Shown: positions 29,201 through 37,146 of the stretch, piece after piece | Position numbering within the stretch: position 1 is the stretch's first letter | Layout: every line of letters begins with the position of its first letter | Source: a bacterium | Lineage (GTDB): Bacteria > Auribacterota > UBA3054 > JAAYZF01 | Direction: 5' to 3' | DNA length: 39,992 nucleotides | NCBI GenBank assembly: GCA_012514975.1 | Contig: JAAYZF010000272.1 | Location: 1-39,992 of the forward strand | Position numbers and translations under genes: made by a program | The notes under the pieces: model-generated | Database searches by the model: none | The model's input: only the letters and a program-made list of their open reading frames with translations | Told to the model about the DNA's origin: nothing

Positions 29201-29864
29201 GTCCTCATGGGGCGAGACCATCTACCTCCTTGACGACAGCGGCGCGGTGAAGAACTCGACCATGTACCCGCCGTCGCTCAGCGCGCCGCAGCGCTTCCTG
29301 CGCGTCTCGGAAATCATGTACCATCCCGCCGACCCGCCTGCGGGCAGCCCGTATTTGAACGACGACTTCGAGTTTGTCGAGCTCTGCAATATTGGCGCGG
29401 CGCCATTGAACGTCAGCGGCACGTATTTCAGCGCGGGCATCCAGTTTTCGTTCGGCCCGGCCACCTTCACCATTCCCGCTGGCGGGTGCGTCGTCATTGT
29501 GAACAACCTCGAAGCCTTTGAGACGCGGTACGACACCAACGGAATGCGCATCGCCGGCACATTCGCCGGCAAGCTGGACAACGCGGGAGAGCACATCGAA
29601 ACCGAAGACCCGCGCAACGAGACGATCCAGGCCTTCACCTTCGATCCCGCATGGTATCCAGTGACGGACGGCGGCGGCAGGTCGCTTGAGATCGTCAGCC
29701 CGGACGGCGCGCTCGCAAGCTGGGACACGGCGGAAGGCTGGTGTGCCAGCGGCCAGCCGTGCGGCACGCCCGGCTATCTCGTGCCCGAGCCGGCATGCAC
29801 CGCGCTTCTGCTGCTCTGTCTTGCCGGCTGTTGCGCGCGCGGGAAGAGCTGCAGAGCGTTGTGA
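26298..29864 (+). CDS. Secreted LTD-CotH-LTD PEP-CTERM protein, divergent member (array copy 3)
   Basis: The protein has 1188 aa. It begins at GTG 26298 with a weak AAGG site 6 nt upstream; the ATG at 26322 is an alternative that keeps the signal peptide. The N-terminal LTD (ISEFMAQN) and final LTD resemble its neighbours, but the middle differs. There is no chitobiase-like module; an Ig-like module (about 340-460, with YDDGAHGDGLTNDG) precedes a different CotH subtype (about 510-725) that ends in FGWDKNLTFG, the form closest to classical CotH. Another LTD follows (about 870-960), then a third (about 995-1130), and the tail is VPEPACTALLLLCLAGCCARG. The second acidic residue of the WDxD-type motif is Asn. 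It sits between three mutually similar copies, so the array is not a simple serial duplication. Confidence 0.86.
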   Translation: MNVTSRFPMLTPAVIALCVVTAPLASAASILISEFMAQNGSTLKDSDGEHSDWVELCNAGTATVDLAGWHLTDDALDLTKWTFPATNMPPGSYLLVFASDKDRAKAGEELHANFKLTASGEYLGLVMPDGATVSFAYAPRFPEQVADLSYGISGEAASREFVPESAACRALVPANAGLGTTWVARTGFNDSGWITGDTGVGYGANYTNVIGLNIQPAMYNSNSTCYIRVPFQASNVAALTALSLDLRYDDGFVAHLNGVRVAAAYAPTTPAWNSMSTGSHDGSLYETFNITAFKGALVNGANVLAFQALNTRTNGPDLLILPRLRGVQSGIDTNNIGYFHIPTPGQPNGATLTNIGAVVKYAGHAPLIPAVSDTIVVTAQITAIDGVVAAAALRYRVMFGAETAVPMYDDGAHGDGLTNDGCFAATIASGIASPGQMIRYRIVATNSAGVGARWPLFMNPTNSPEYLGTVVHDPAVSTNIPVYHWFVQNTAAADTRTGARCSLFYDGEFYDNLFCRLRGGSSSSQTKKPHKIEFNDGYDFRALPGEKRVDEINLNAAFDDPTYMRDFLSWETFEEAKMPYCFSYHLQLRQNGAFHSLAVLVEQVDKHFLRRHGFDDRGALYKAAANSLFLRESATSYEKKTPDDTNYSDLQGLISMLTSSDAAAKRRFAYDQLNLPEIINFLAANVLLQDWDYGNKNYYMYRDTYGSGEWTIFGWDKNLTFGYIWDNANVVANNDTLGGSNGRGISSPYWNSWNALYGLIFNINTPYVNIPDFLPLYARRARTLMDTILQAPGTPGAELKFEKRIEQLRQMIKPLADADRSKWGWPASSGFFRHPHYLIDEGCTEMTNLFLAPRRVHLFVTHNVGSGSIIPNSQPASANLLFGTVEPVPASGNQDEEYIELRNTNTYAADISGWRLSNAVEHTFQPGVVVPAGGSLYVSPRVSAFRARSTSPRSNEYRFVQGNYKGQLSSWGETIYLLDDSGAVKNSTMYPPSLSAPQRFLRVSEIMYHPADPPAGSPYLNDDFEFVELCNIGAAPLNVSGTYFSAGIQFSFGPATFTIPAGGCVVIVNNLEAFETRYDTNGMRIAGTFAGKLDNAGEHIETEDPRNETIQAFTFDPAWYPVTDGGGRSLEIVSPDGALASWDTAEGWCASGQPCGTPGYLVPEPACTALLLLCLAGCCARGKSCRAL

Positions 29865-29895
29865 AGTGACCGGCCGGACCGCGCGGCAATGAACT

Positions 29896-32800
29896 ATGAG
29901 GACATTGGCTGACATCATCGCATGGCCCGCCGGCCTTGCGCATGCATTCGTGCTGTCGACCATGCTCTGCGCATCCGGCTCGCACGCCGCAACGGTCTTC
30001 ATCTCCGAGTTCATGGCGCAGAACGATTCCGTCCTCGCGGACCAGGACGGCGAGTACTCCGATTGGATTGAGCTGTACAATGCCGGCACGGCCACCGTCA
30101 ACATGCTCGGCTGGCGCCTGAGCGACAATGCGACGGCCCCGGAGAAGTGGGTTTTCCCGCAGACGAACCTCGCGCCAGGCAGATTCGTCATTGTCTTTGC
30201 CTCGGGCAAGGACCGCAGGGCGGGCGGCGCGGAACTGCACGCGAATTTCAAGCTGAGCGCTTCGGGAGAATACCTCGGGCTTTCCATGCCCGATGGGACC
30301 GTTGCGCACGAGTATGCGCCTGTCTTCCCTGCACAGACGGCGGACATATCGTACGGCATCCCCTCGGGTTTCGGGAGCAATTCGCTCATAGGCATACGCG
30401 CGTTCTGCCGCGCGTTTGTCCCGCGCGACGATTCGCTTGGCAAGAGCTGGACCAGCAACGCGTTCAACGACAGCGGCTGGCTGCCAGGCGCGACGGGCGT
30501 CGGGTACGAGCGCGGCAGCGGGTACCAGTCGGGGATCGGGCTTGATGTCGGCGGGCCGATGTACGCGAGCAACACGACGTGCTACATCCGCGTGCCGTTT
30601 GTAGCGGATGACGCCGCGCTGGTGAAACAGCTTTCATTGCAGACGGTGTTTGACGACGGCTATGTGCCGTACATAAACGGGCGCAAAGGGCCCGGCGCGA
30701 ACAATCCCGAGGACCTGTCCTGGGACGCCGCGGCGACCGGCAGTTCAGGCGAGCCGGAAATGACGGTCACTGATCTGGGCGACCTGAGCGGCGCGCTGGT
30801 CGAGGGCACGAACGTGCTTGCCCTCCACGGGTTGAATCATTCGGTCACCGGGTCTCATTTCCTGGTTCTGCCCCGGCTGGATTGTGTGCGGAATCTGTTT
30901 GGCCCGGGGACGCCGCCTGTGCAGCTTGCGGCGCCCACGCCCGGCTCGATTAACGGCGGCGCATTCGTGATGACCACGTCGAACGTGCGCTTCAGCCATC
31001 CGCGCGGCTTCTACGATGCGCCCTTCGCGCTCACGCTGAGCAGCGACACGCCCGGCGCGACCATCCGCTACCGCACCGACTTTTTCGAGCCGACCGTCAG
31101 CGGCGGCACCTTTTACACCGGCCCCGTATGGATCAGCAAGACCACCTGCATCCGCACCATCGCGTACACCAACGGGTACCATCCCTCCGAGTGCATCACG
31201 CGCACGTTCATCTTCACCGCGCAGGTGGCTACCCAGTCGGCGGACCAGACCGCGGCGGGCTTCCCGGCACGCTGGGTGAGGTCGGACGGCGCGGTGGTCA
31301 CCTCTGACTACGCCATGGACCAGCGGGTCGTTGGTCCGGGCGACAACTATGGCGGCGTGTACCGCGCGAGCATCACGAACGACTTGCGCTCGATTCCCGC
31401 CATCTCGATCGTCACCACGATGTCCAACCTGTTCGACCGGTATGCGGGCATCTACTCGAACCCGGGCAGCATTGGCGACAACTGGGAGCGCCCCTGCTCG
31501 TTCGAGTACATCAACGATTCGCGCGACCCGGACGGGATGCAGATCAACTGCGGCCTGCGCATCCACGGCGAGCTTAACCGCATCATCGGCAACCGCAAGC
31601 ATTCGTTCCGCTTCCTCTTCAAAAGCCAGTACGGCGACGCGAAACTGAACTACCCGCTCTTCGCAGGCGACCCCGTCGGGGAGTACAACACGATCGTCCT
31701 CCGCTGCATGTACGGCGATTCGTGGATGAACCGGTTCGGCGCGACATACTTGAACGAACAGTGGGCGCACGATACGCAGCGCGCGCTTGGCCATCCCGTC
31801 GCCATGCATGGCCGGCACGTGCATCTCTACGTCAACGGCCTGTACTGGGGCCTCTACGACGCGGTCGAGCGGCCGGATGATGCGTTCATGAATGACCACG
31901 TCGCCGGGCCGCGCGAGAACTGGGACATTCTGCAGGGGCTTATCACGGCCGCCGAGGTGTCGCTGGCGGAAGGCAGCCGCGCGGCCTATGACGCCATGAT
32001 GGCCCTGGTGCCCAAGTCGCCCACCACCACTGTGTCCGATGTCACGTATGCGCAGCTCGAGCAGTATCTCGACATGCCGTTCTATGCTGACTACATGCTG
32101 CTGCAGTTCTACTCGCAGAACTACGACTGGCCGCGGAAGAACTGGCGCGTCGCCTGTCAGCGCACCCCGGCCAGCCCGGCCGGCCCGCCCGCGGTCAGAT
32201 TCCGCTATACCGCGTGGGACCATGAATCGGCATTGCGCTCGTACGACCGGGATCGCACGACGATCGGGAACGACCTTGCGGATATGCGCGGCCCGGCGCA
32301 GATATACAAGCGCATCCGCGGCCACCGCAAATTCAAGCGGCTGTTCGGCGACCGTGCGCACAAGCACATGTTCAACGGCGGCGTGCTCTGCACCGAGTCC
32401 AACCTCGCGCGCTGGGTGAGGCTGATGGCCGACGTGCATGGCGCCATCGTGGCCGAGTCTGCCCGGTGGGGCGACATCATGTTCCCTGACAGCCCGTTCA
32501 CGCGCGATAGGTTCCCGTTCAACGAGGCGACGAACTGGTTCACGGAGATCAACACGCATACGAACGAGTGGTTCCCGCGGCGCAACGGCGTACTGCTCAC
32601 CTCGCTGCGCAACGCGGGCCTCTATCCGCTGATCGACGCGCCCGTCTTCAGCCAGTTTGGCGGCTCCATCACCAACGGCGTCATGCTCACCATCTCCGCG
32701 GCCGCGGGCGACATCTACTACACGACCGATGGAAGCGACCCGGCCAATGAAGATGATTCCGTTGGCGCAGGCGCCTCGGTGTACGGCTCGCCCGTGCCCC

Positions 32801-33528
32801 TGACGCGGAATGTGCGCGTGAAAGCCCGCGCCAGGAGCGGAGGCACCTGGAGCGCGCTGACTGAGGCCGTGTTCATCGCCGGCCGTCCGGATTTGCGCGT
32901 GACGGAAGTGATGTACCATCCGCCCGCGCCGCCCGCCGGTTCGCCCTATCTTGCGGACGACTTCGAGTTCATCGAGCTTGCGAACGTCGGTACGGCGGCG
33001 TTGCCGGTGCGGACGTTTGCGCTCACGAAGGGCATCCAGTTTTCGCTGGGCAATGCGGCCCTGAGTCTCGCACCCGAGCAATGCATCGTGCTGGCACGGA
33101 ATCCCGCCGCGTTTGCCACGCGGTACAACACGTCCTCCTATGCCGTGGTTGGCGGCTATGCGCAGTCGCTCGACAATGGCGGGGAGGAACTGGCGTTCAG
33201 CGACGCGATCTACGGCACCGTGCAGGACTTTGCCTACAGCGATACATGGTTCCCCGAGACGGACGGCGGCGGCTTCTCGCTGACGATCAAGGATGCCGCG
33301 GGCGACGTCGGGATGTGGAACACGCAGGAAGGCTGGCGCGCAAGCTTCGCCGATCTTGGCACGCCGGGCTGCATCGAAGTGCCGGAGCCGGGCTGCCTGG
33401 CGCTCCTGTTGTGTGCGGCATGGTGTGCCGGGAGGCGGCGCCAGAATCCGCCGGCCTCAAGGTTTCGTTGTTGCCGCCCGTCATGGCGCGCGCCATTCGC
33501 CTTGGAGAGGAACGCCCATGAACGCTGA
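29896..33528 (+). CDS. Secreted LTD-CotH-LTD protein with PEP-CTERM signal (array copy 4)
   Basis: The protein has 1210 aa and is a close paralogue of copies 1 and 2 with the same domain order; the CotH motif reads AWDHES near residue 773. The start at 29896 has no clear ribosome site and lies 31 bp after the previous stop, in the same context (CTATGAGGACA) as the start of copy 1. After the PEP-CTERM signal (VPEPGCLALLLCAAWCAGRRR) the frame runs on for about 29 Arg/Pro/Cys-rich residues and overlaps the start of the quinoprotein gene by 11 bp. That tail looks like read-through into non-coding sequence after loss of an earlier stop. Confidence 0.87.
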   Translation: MRTLADIIAWPAGLAHAFVLSTMLCASGSHAATVFISEFMAQNDSVLADQDGEYSDWIELYNAGTATVNMLGWRLSDNATAPEKWVFPQTNLAPGRFVIVFASGKDRRAGGAELHANFKLSASGEYLGLSMPDGTVAHEYAPVFPAQTADISYGIPSGFGSNSLIGIRAFCRAFVPRDDSLGKSWTSNAFNDSGWLPGATGVGYERGSGYQSGIGLDVGGPMYASNTTCYIRVPFVADDAALVKQLSLQTVFDDGYVPYINGRKGPGANNPEDLSWDAAATGSSGEPEMTVTDLGDLSGALVEGTNVLALHGLNHSVTGSHFLVLPRLDCVRNLFGPGTPPVQLAAPTPGSINGGAFVMTTSNVRFSHPRGFYDAPFALTLSSDTPGATIRYRTDFFEPTVSGGTFYTGPVWISKTTCIRTIAYTNGYHPSECITRTFIFTAQVATQSADQTAAGFPARWVRSDGAVVTSDYAMDQRVVGPGDNYGGVYRASITNDLRSIPAISIVTTMSNLFDRYAGIYSNPGSIGDNWERPCSFEYINDSRDPDGMQINCGLRIHGELNRIIGNRKHSFRFLFKSQYGDAKLNYPLFAGDPVGEYNTIVLRCMYGDSWMNRFGATYLNEQWAHDTQRALGHPVAMHGRHVHLYVNGLYWGLYDAVERPDDAFMNDHVAGPRENWDILQGLITAAEVSLAEGSRAAYDAMMALVPKSPTTTVSDVTYAQLEQYLDMPFYADYMLLQFYSQNYDWPRKNWRVACQRTPASPAGPPAVRFRYTAWDHESALRSYDRDRTTIGNDLADMRGPAQIYKRIRGHRKFKRLFGDRAHKHMFNGGVLCTESNLARWVRLMADVHGAIVAESARWGDIMFPDSPFTRDRFPFNEATNWFTEINTHTNEWFPRRNGVLLTSLRNAGLYPLIDAPVFSQFGGSITNGVMLTISAAAGDIYYTTDGSDPANEDDSVGAGASVYGSPVPLTRNVRVKARARSGGTWSALTEAVFIAGRPDLRVTEVMYHPPAPPAGSPYLADDFEFIELANVGTAALPVRTFALTKGIQFSLGNAALSLAPEQCIVLARNPAAFATRYNTSSYAVVGGYAQSLDNGGEELAFSDAIYGTVQDFAYSDTWFPETDGGGFSLTIKDAAGDVGMWNTQEGWRASFADLGTPGCIEVPEPGCLALLLCAAWCAGRRRQNPPASRFRCCRPSWRAPFALERNAHER

Positions 33529-36500
33529 TCATTGTTGTCGCCGCTGGATATGCGTGGCATGCTGGTTCGCGTCACTGCTCCTTGTGACGTCCCATTGCGC
33601 CGCCGTCTCCATCGCCTCGCCCTATGATGTGCCGGAGCAGCCGGACGCGTGGCCCAGGGGCCTTGCCGTCGTTCTCGGCATCGAGAGCAACGCGTTCAGA
33701 GCCGCCGCACTGGCGCTGGCTCACGAACGCGACGTGCTGGTGTTCTGCCAGACGCCGTCCGCCGCGGCGGCAGATGAGATGCGCAACGCCGCCGATGCCG
33801 CGGGCATGCTTGGCACGCGCGTGTTCGTGGCGCACGGTCCGCTCGCGCGGCTTGGCCTTGCGGACAACCTGGCCGGCGAGATCGTCGCACCGCCGTGCGT
33901 CACGCAGGATGTCGCGGAGGCCGAGCTGCTGCGTGTGCTCCATCCTGAAGGCACGGCGGTCATCGGCGACCGCACGATCGTAAAGCCCTTCCCGGAAGGC
34001 ATCGATGCATGGAGCCATCCGCACCACGGGCCGGACAACAACCCCTTGTCACGCGACCGGCAGGCGCGTGTGCCGTACATGACGCAGTTCCTCGGCTTCC
34101 CGCTGTTCAGCCCGATGCCCGAGGTGACTGTCGCGGCCGGCGGGCGGATTTTCCGTGCGCACGGCCATATCGCGATGCGGCGCAACCAGAACGTCGTGCT
34201 CAACACGCTCTTCTGCGTCAACGGGTACAACGGGCAGATCATCTGGCGGCGCCCGCTGCACAAGGGCTTCATGATCCATCGCAACACGATCATCGCCACG
34301 CCCGACGCGCTTTTCCTCGGCGATGACGTGTCGTGCAAGCTGATCGATGCGCGTACAGGCGCACCCACGCGCGAGATCGCCATCCCGCCCGGCATCTCCG
34401 ACGGCCCTGTGTGGAAATGGATGGCCCTCGAAGGCGGCGTGCTCTACGCCCTCGCCGGCGCCGCGGAAGTGCAGGTCGATACGCTCGCTTCAACGAATCT
34501 CGGCATCGGCCAGTGGCCATGGGGCATGTGGAAAGGACATGATTACAAGGACCCTGCGCGCAACTTCGGCTTCGGCCGCACCTTCGCGGCGTTCGACACC
34601 ACTACGCTGAAACTGCTCTGGCATCGCCGCGAGGATGACTACATCGACAGCCGCGGCGTCTGCATGCGCAACGGGCGCATCTACTACTATGCGCCACGGC
34701 AGTATATCGCGTGTCTCGACGTGCGAACGCGGACGCAGCTCTGGAAGCGTGCGGACGAGGAGATTCTCGGCGCCATCGGCCCCGACCGCCGCGCGCAGAA
34801 TCCGCGCGAGGGATTCGCCACGCAGACCTACGTCAAGTGCGATGACGACTGCCTGTTCTTCGCCGGGCCGCAGCGCAGCAACATCGTCGCCCTCGCCACA
34901 CGCGACGGCTCGCTCCTCTGGCAGCAGCGCGACGGCAACAGGCTCCTCGTCCTCCGCGATGACGGCATCTACTACGCCGGCGCGGGCCGCGGCGCGAAGA
35001 TGGATTACCAGGGCAACGAGCTCGAAGTGCTTCCCGGCCGCCGCTCGTGCACCAGGGCGACAGGGAGCATCGACTCGCTGTTCTACCGCGCGCCCGAGGG
35101 CACCGCGCATATCGTCATCGACGGCGGCACGATCAGGACTCAGCATATCGCGCCCATGCGCCCGTCGTGCCAGGACGGCGTAATCATCGCGGGCGGCATG
35201 CTCTACTGGTCGCCCTGGATGTGCGCATGCTGGCTTTCGCTGTACGGCAGCGTCGGCGCGGGCCCGGCAGGCGCATTTGACTTTCATCCAGGGCCTGCGT
35301 CGCCTGAGATGCTGGCGGACAGCGCCGCGTTGTCATCCGTCAAGGCATTCCCGGATGATGATAGCGGTTCGTATCTCCCGGACGCAGCACGCGCGGGCGA
35401 GGCCGGCGTTGCCTCCACGCCGTTCACCGGCCTGTGCGCGCGTGCGTGGTCGTTCCAGGCGCTTCATTCCGGCAGGCCGACGCCGCCGCTCGCGGCAGTC
35501 GGGCTCGTGTTCATAGGCGACGAGCATGGCGCGGTGCACGCGATTGACGCCGCGTCAGGCACGTCCGTGTGGAAGCGATTCACCGGCGGCGCGATCTTCG
35601 CCGCCCCGGTCCTTTCCGCCGGCCGCCTGTTCGTCGGCTCCGCGGATGGCTGCGTCTATGCATTCGAGGCGGCGAGCGGGCGGCCGCTGTGGCGCTTCCG
35701 TGTCGGCCCGGCAGGGCGGATGATCCCGGTGTACGGCACGCTGATGTCCACATGGCCCGTCTCGGGCGGCGTGGTTGCGAAGGACGGCGTCGTGTACGCC
35801 GCTGCCGGCATCGCCCACTACGACGGCACGTACGTCTGCGCGCTCGATGCGGCGACCGGCGCGGTGAAATGGTACAACGATTCGAGCGGCGTCATGTCCG
35901 AGGAGTTCAGGAACGGTGTCAGCCTCCAGGGCCCGTTGCGCATCGAAGACGGCTCGCTCTGCTTCGAAGGCGGCAGCGTCTGCCCCACCGCGCGCTTCGA
36001 CCTCGCCACCGGCGAATTCATCAACACCCTCCCGCCCAGGTTCGGTTCGCTGCATCCAACTGCTTATGCGGCCTATTACCCGTGGTACGACCAGTACGTC
36101 TCGCTCGACCATACGTTTGACGACGGCACGACGCTCGATTACGAGGCCCTGTATGACGGCAGCTATCACGCGCCACTGTCACTGCTCAAGCCCATCACGC
36201 TTGCGCCGGGCCAGACGATGGGCTCGCGCCTGGTGTGGTGGACACAGGCATCCAAGCGCGAGATCATCTGGCAGGACAAGAGGAAGGCGCGGTACAACGG
36301 CCTCGTCGTCGCGAACGGTGCGGTGATCGGTGCAGGGCAGGCCGGGCCGCTCGACAACGGCGAGCCGTTCATTGCAGCGTGCCGCATCGCCGACGGCCAG
36401 ACGCTCTGGGAACAGCCGTTGCCCGCCCCGGCGGTCAAAGGCGGCCTCGCTGCCGGAGACGACGGCAGGTTGTACATGTCGCTTTCCAACGGCCAGTTGC

Positions 36501-36556
36501 TGGCGTTCGAACCGGAGCGCCGCCGCCTGTCGGGCACCGTTGGCGATCTCCGCTGA
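33518..36556 (+). CDS. Exported quinoprotein-like beta-propeller with N-terminal methyltransferase-like region
   Basis: The protein has 1012 aa. The ATG at 33518 is chosen because GGAGAGG (33504-33510) precedes it at 7 nt and a signal peptide follows (CVACWFASLLLVTSHCAA); an in-frame start 225 bp upstream would only add a shadow of copy 4. Residues about 35-155 look like a degenerate Rossmann/methyltransferase fold (LLRVLHPEGTAVI). A hallmark VKPFPEGIDAWSHPHHGPDNN segment (about 152-172) follows, then two blocks of PQQ-type blades (about 200-600 and 640-1010; blade example GSADGCVYAFEAASGRPLWRF). I recall this combination from planctomycete-type proteins annotated as PQQ-binding-like beta-propellers. 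The pyrroloquinoline cofactor and any enzymatic activity are not shown. It overlaps array copy 4 by 11 bp, which implies the same transcript. Confidence 0.85.
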   Translation: MNADHCCRRWICVACWFASLLLVTSHCAAVSIASPYDVPEQPDAWPRGLAVVLGIESNAFRAAALALAHERDVLVFCQTPSAAAADEMRNAADAAGMLGTRVFVAHGPLARLGLADNLAGEIVAPPCVTQDVAEAELLRVLHPEGTAVIGDRTIVKPFPEGIDAWSHPHHGPDNNPLSRDRQARVPYMTQFLGFPLFSPMPEVTVAAGGRIFRAHGHIAMRRNQNVVLNTLFCVNGYNGQIIWRRPLHKGFMIHRNTIIATPDALFLGDDVSCKLIDARTGAPTREIAIPPGISDGPVWKWMALEGGVLYALAGAAEVQVDTLASTNLGIGQWPWGMWKGHDYKDPARNFGFGRTFAAFDTTTLKLLWHRREDDYIDSRGVCMRNGRIYYYAPRQYIACLDVRTRTQLWKRADEEILGAIGPDRRAQNPREGFATQTYVKCDDDCLFFAGPQRSNIVALATRDGSLLWQQRDGNRLLVLRDDGIYYAGAGRGAKMDYQGNELEVLPGRRSCTRATGSIDSLFYRAPEGTAHIVIDGGTIRTQHIAPMRPSCQDGVIIAGGMLYWSPWMCACWLSLYGSVGAGPAGAFDFHPGPASPEMLADSAALSSVKAFPDDDSGSYLPDAARAGEAGVASTPFTGLCARAWSFQALHSGRPTPPLAAVGLVFIGDEHGAVHAIDAASGTSVWKRFTGGAIFAAPVLSAGRLFVGSADGCVYAFEAASGRPLWRFRVGPAGRMIPVYGTLMSTWPVSGGVVAKDGVVYAAAGIAHYDGTYVCALDAATGAVKWYNDSSGVMSEEFRNGVSLQGPLRIEDGSLCFEGGSVCPTARFDLATGEFINTLPPRFGSLHPTAYAAYYPWYDQYVSLDHTFDDGTTLDYEALYDGSYHAPLSLLKPITLAPGQTMGSRLVWWTQASKREIIWQDKRKARYNGLVVANGAVIGAGQAGPLDNGEPFIAACRIADGQTLWEQPLPAPAVKGGLAAGDDGRLYMSLSNGQLLAFEPERRRLSGTVGDLR

Positions 36557-36579
36557 GCAGCGTGCGTTTCGCAACGCGC

Positions 36580-36608
36580 TTGCGCTGTCCGCCGCGGTGT
36601 GCTATACT
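36580..36608 (+). promoter_or_regulatory. Sigma-70-like promoter for the small-protein trio
   Basis: TTGCGC (36580-36585), 17-bp spacer, TATACT (36603-36608). The start would be near 36615, 32 nt before the ATG at 36647. A strong AAGGAGG (36635-36641) precedes that ATG at 5-nt spacing. Intact promoter and ribosome site suggest the interrupted first gene lost its frame recently. Confidence 0.75.
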
Positions 36609-36646
36609 TGTTCAGCACGCAACCCACAACATTCAAGGAGGCAGCT

Positions 36647-37132
36647 ATGAGATGGCGCTTCATCTTCATGCTCGTCATTGCGCTGTCCGCCCTGCGCGGC
36701 CGGCCGCTGCACGCGGCCACGGAACAATGGAGCTATCCGGCCAGCAACATCGTCTTCTAGATTTTCGCTGACGGGAAGGGCGGCTGCGTCTTCATCCAGG
36801 CGCTCTCTCCGCCTGTAGGCGAACTGATCTGGCTGGACAAGAAGGGTGCGCTTGCCGGACAGTTCGTTCTCAGCAACATCCTGGCCGGCGGCGTGGCCGA
36901 GTGCACGAAGAAGCATGTGGTGTTCGCGGACATGCGGCCCGACCCCGTGGTGTTCCAGTGGGACGCGGGCGCGGCTCCCGTTGCCGTTCCGGCAGGGATG
37001 AACACGTTCAACACGACCGTGACTTTCGCGTTCCTGCCGCGCGACGTGCCCAATGATCCCAAAGGGTTCTTTGCCGTGCGCACAAACATCACCACGGGCG
37101 CCGGCGCCGTCGTGCGCTACTCGTACAAATGA
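36647..37132 (+). pseudogene. Small secreted protein, paralogue 1 of 3, interrupted by an in-frame amber codon
   Basis: Translation from the ATG at 36647 gives a signal peptide (FIFMLVIALSAL...HAA) and the family opening TEQWSYPASNIVF. It then meets TAG at 36758-36760 (codon 38), after which the frame stays open to TGA at 37130-37132. Alignment with the two following genes (TIMQIVADG, NILQLVADG) places glutamine at the interrupted site, so one C-to-T change (CAG to TAG) explains it. Full length would be 161 residues, matching the 162 aa of its paralogues. TAG ends other genes in this window, which argues against routine recoding. It could be a fresh pseudogene, a suppressed codon or an assembly error. 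No restart codon with a ribosome site follows. Confidence 0.85.
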
Positions 37133-37146
37133 GGGAGGAACCAGCC

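Noticed and set aside
33293-33517. Upstream start for the quinoprotein gene
   Set aside because: The extra 75 residues are an Arg-rich shadow of the preceding gene in another frame. The start at 33518 has a good ribosome site and a signal peptide.
36893-37132. Independent small gene starting at GTG 36893
   Set aside because: It has no ribosome site and no signal peptide, and is the in-frame 3' half of the amber-interrupted paralogue.
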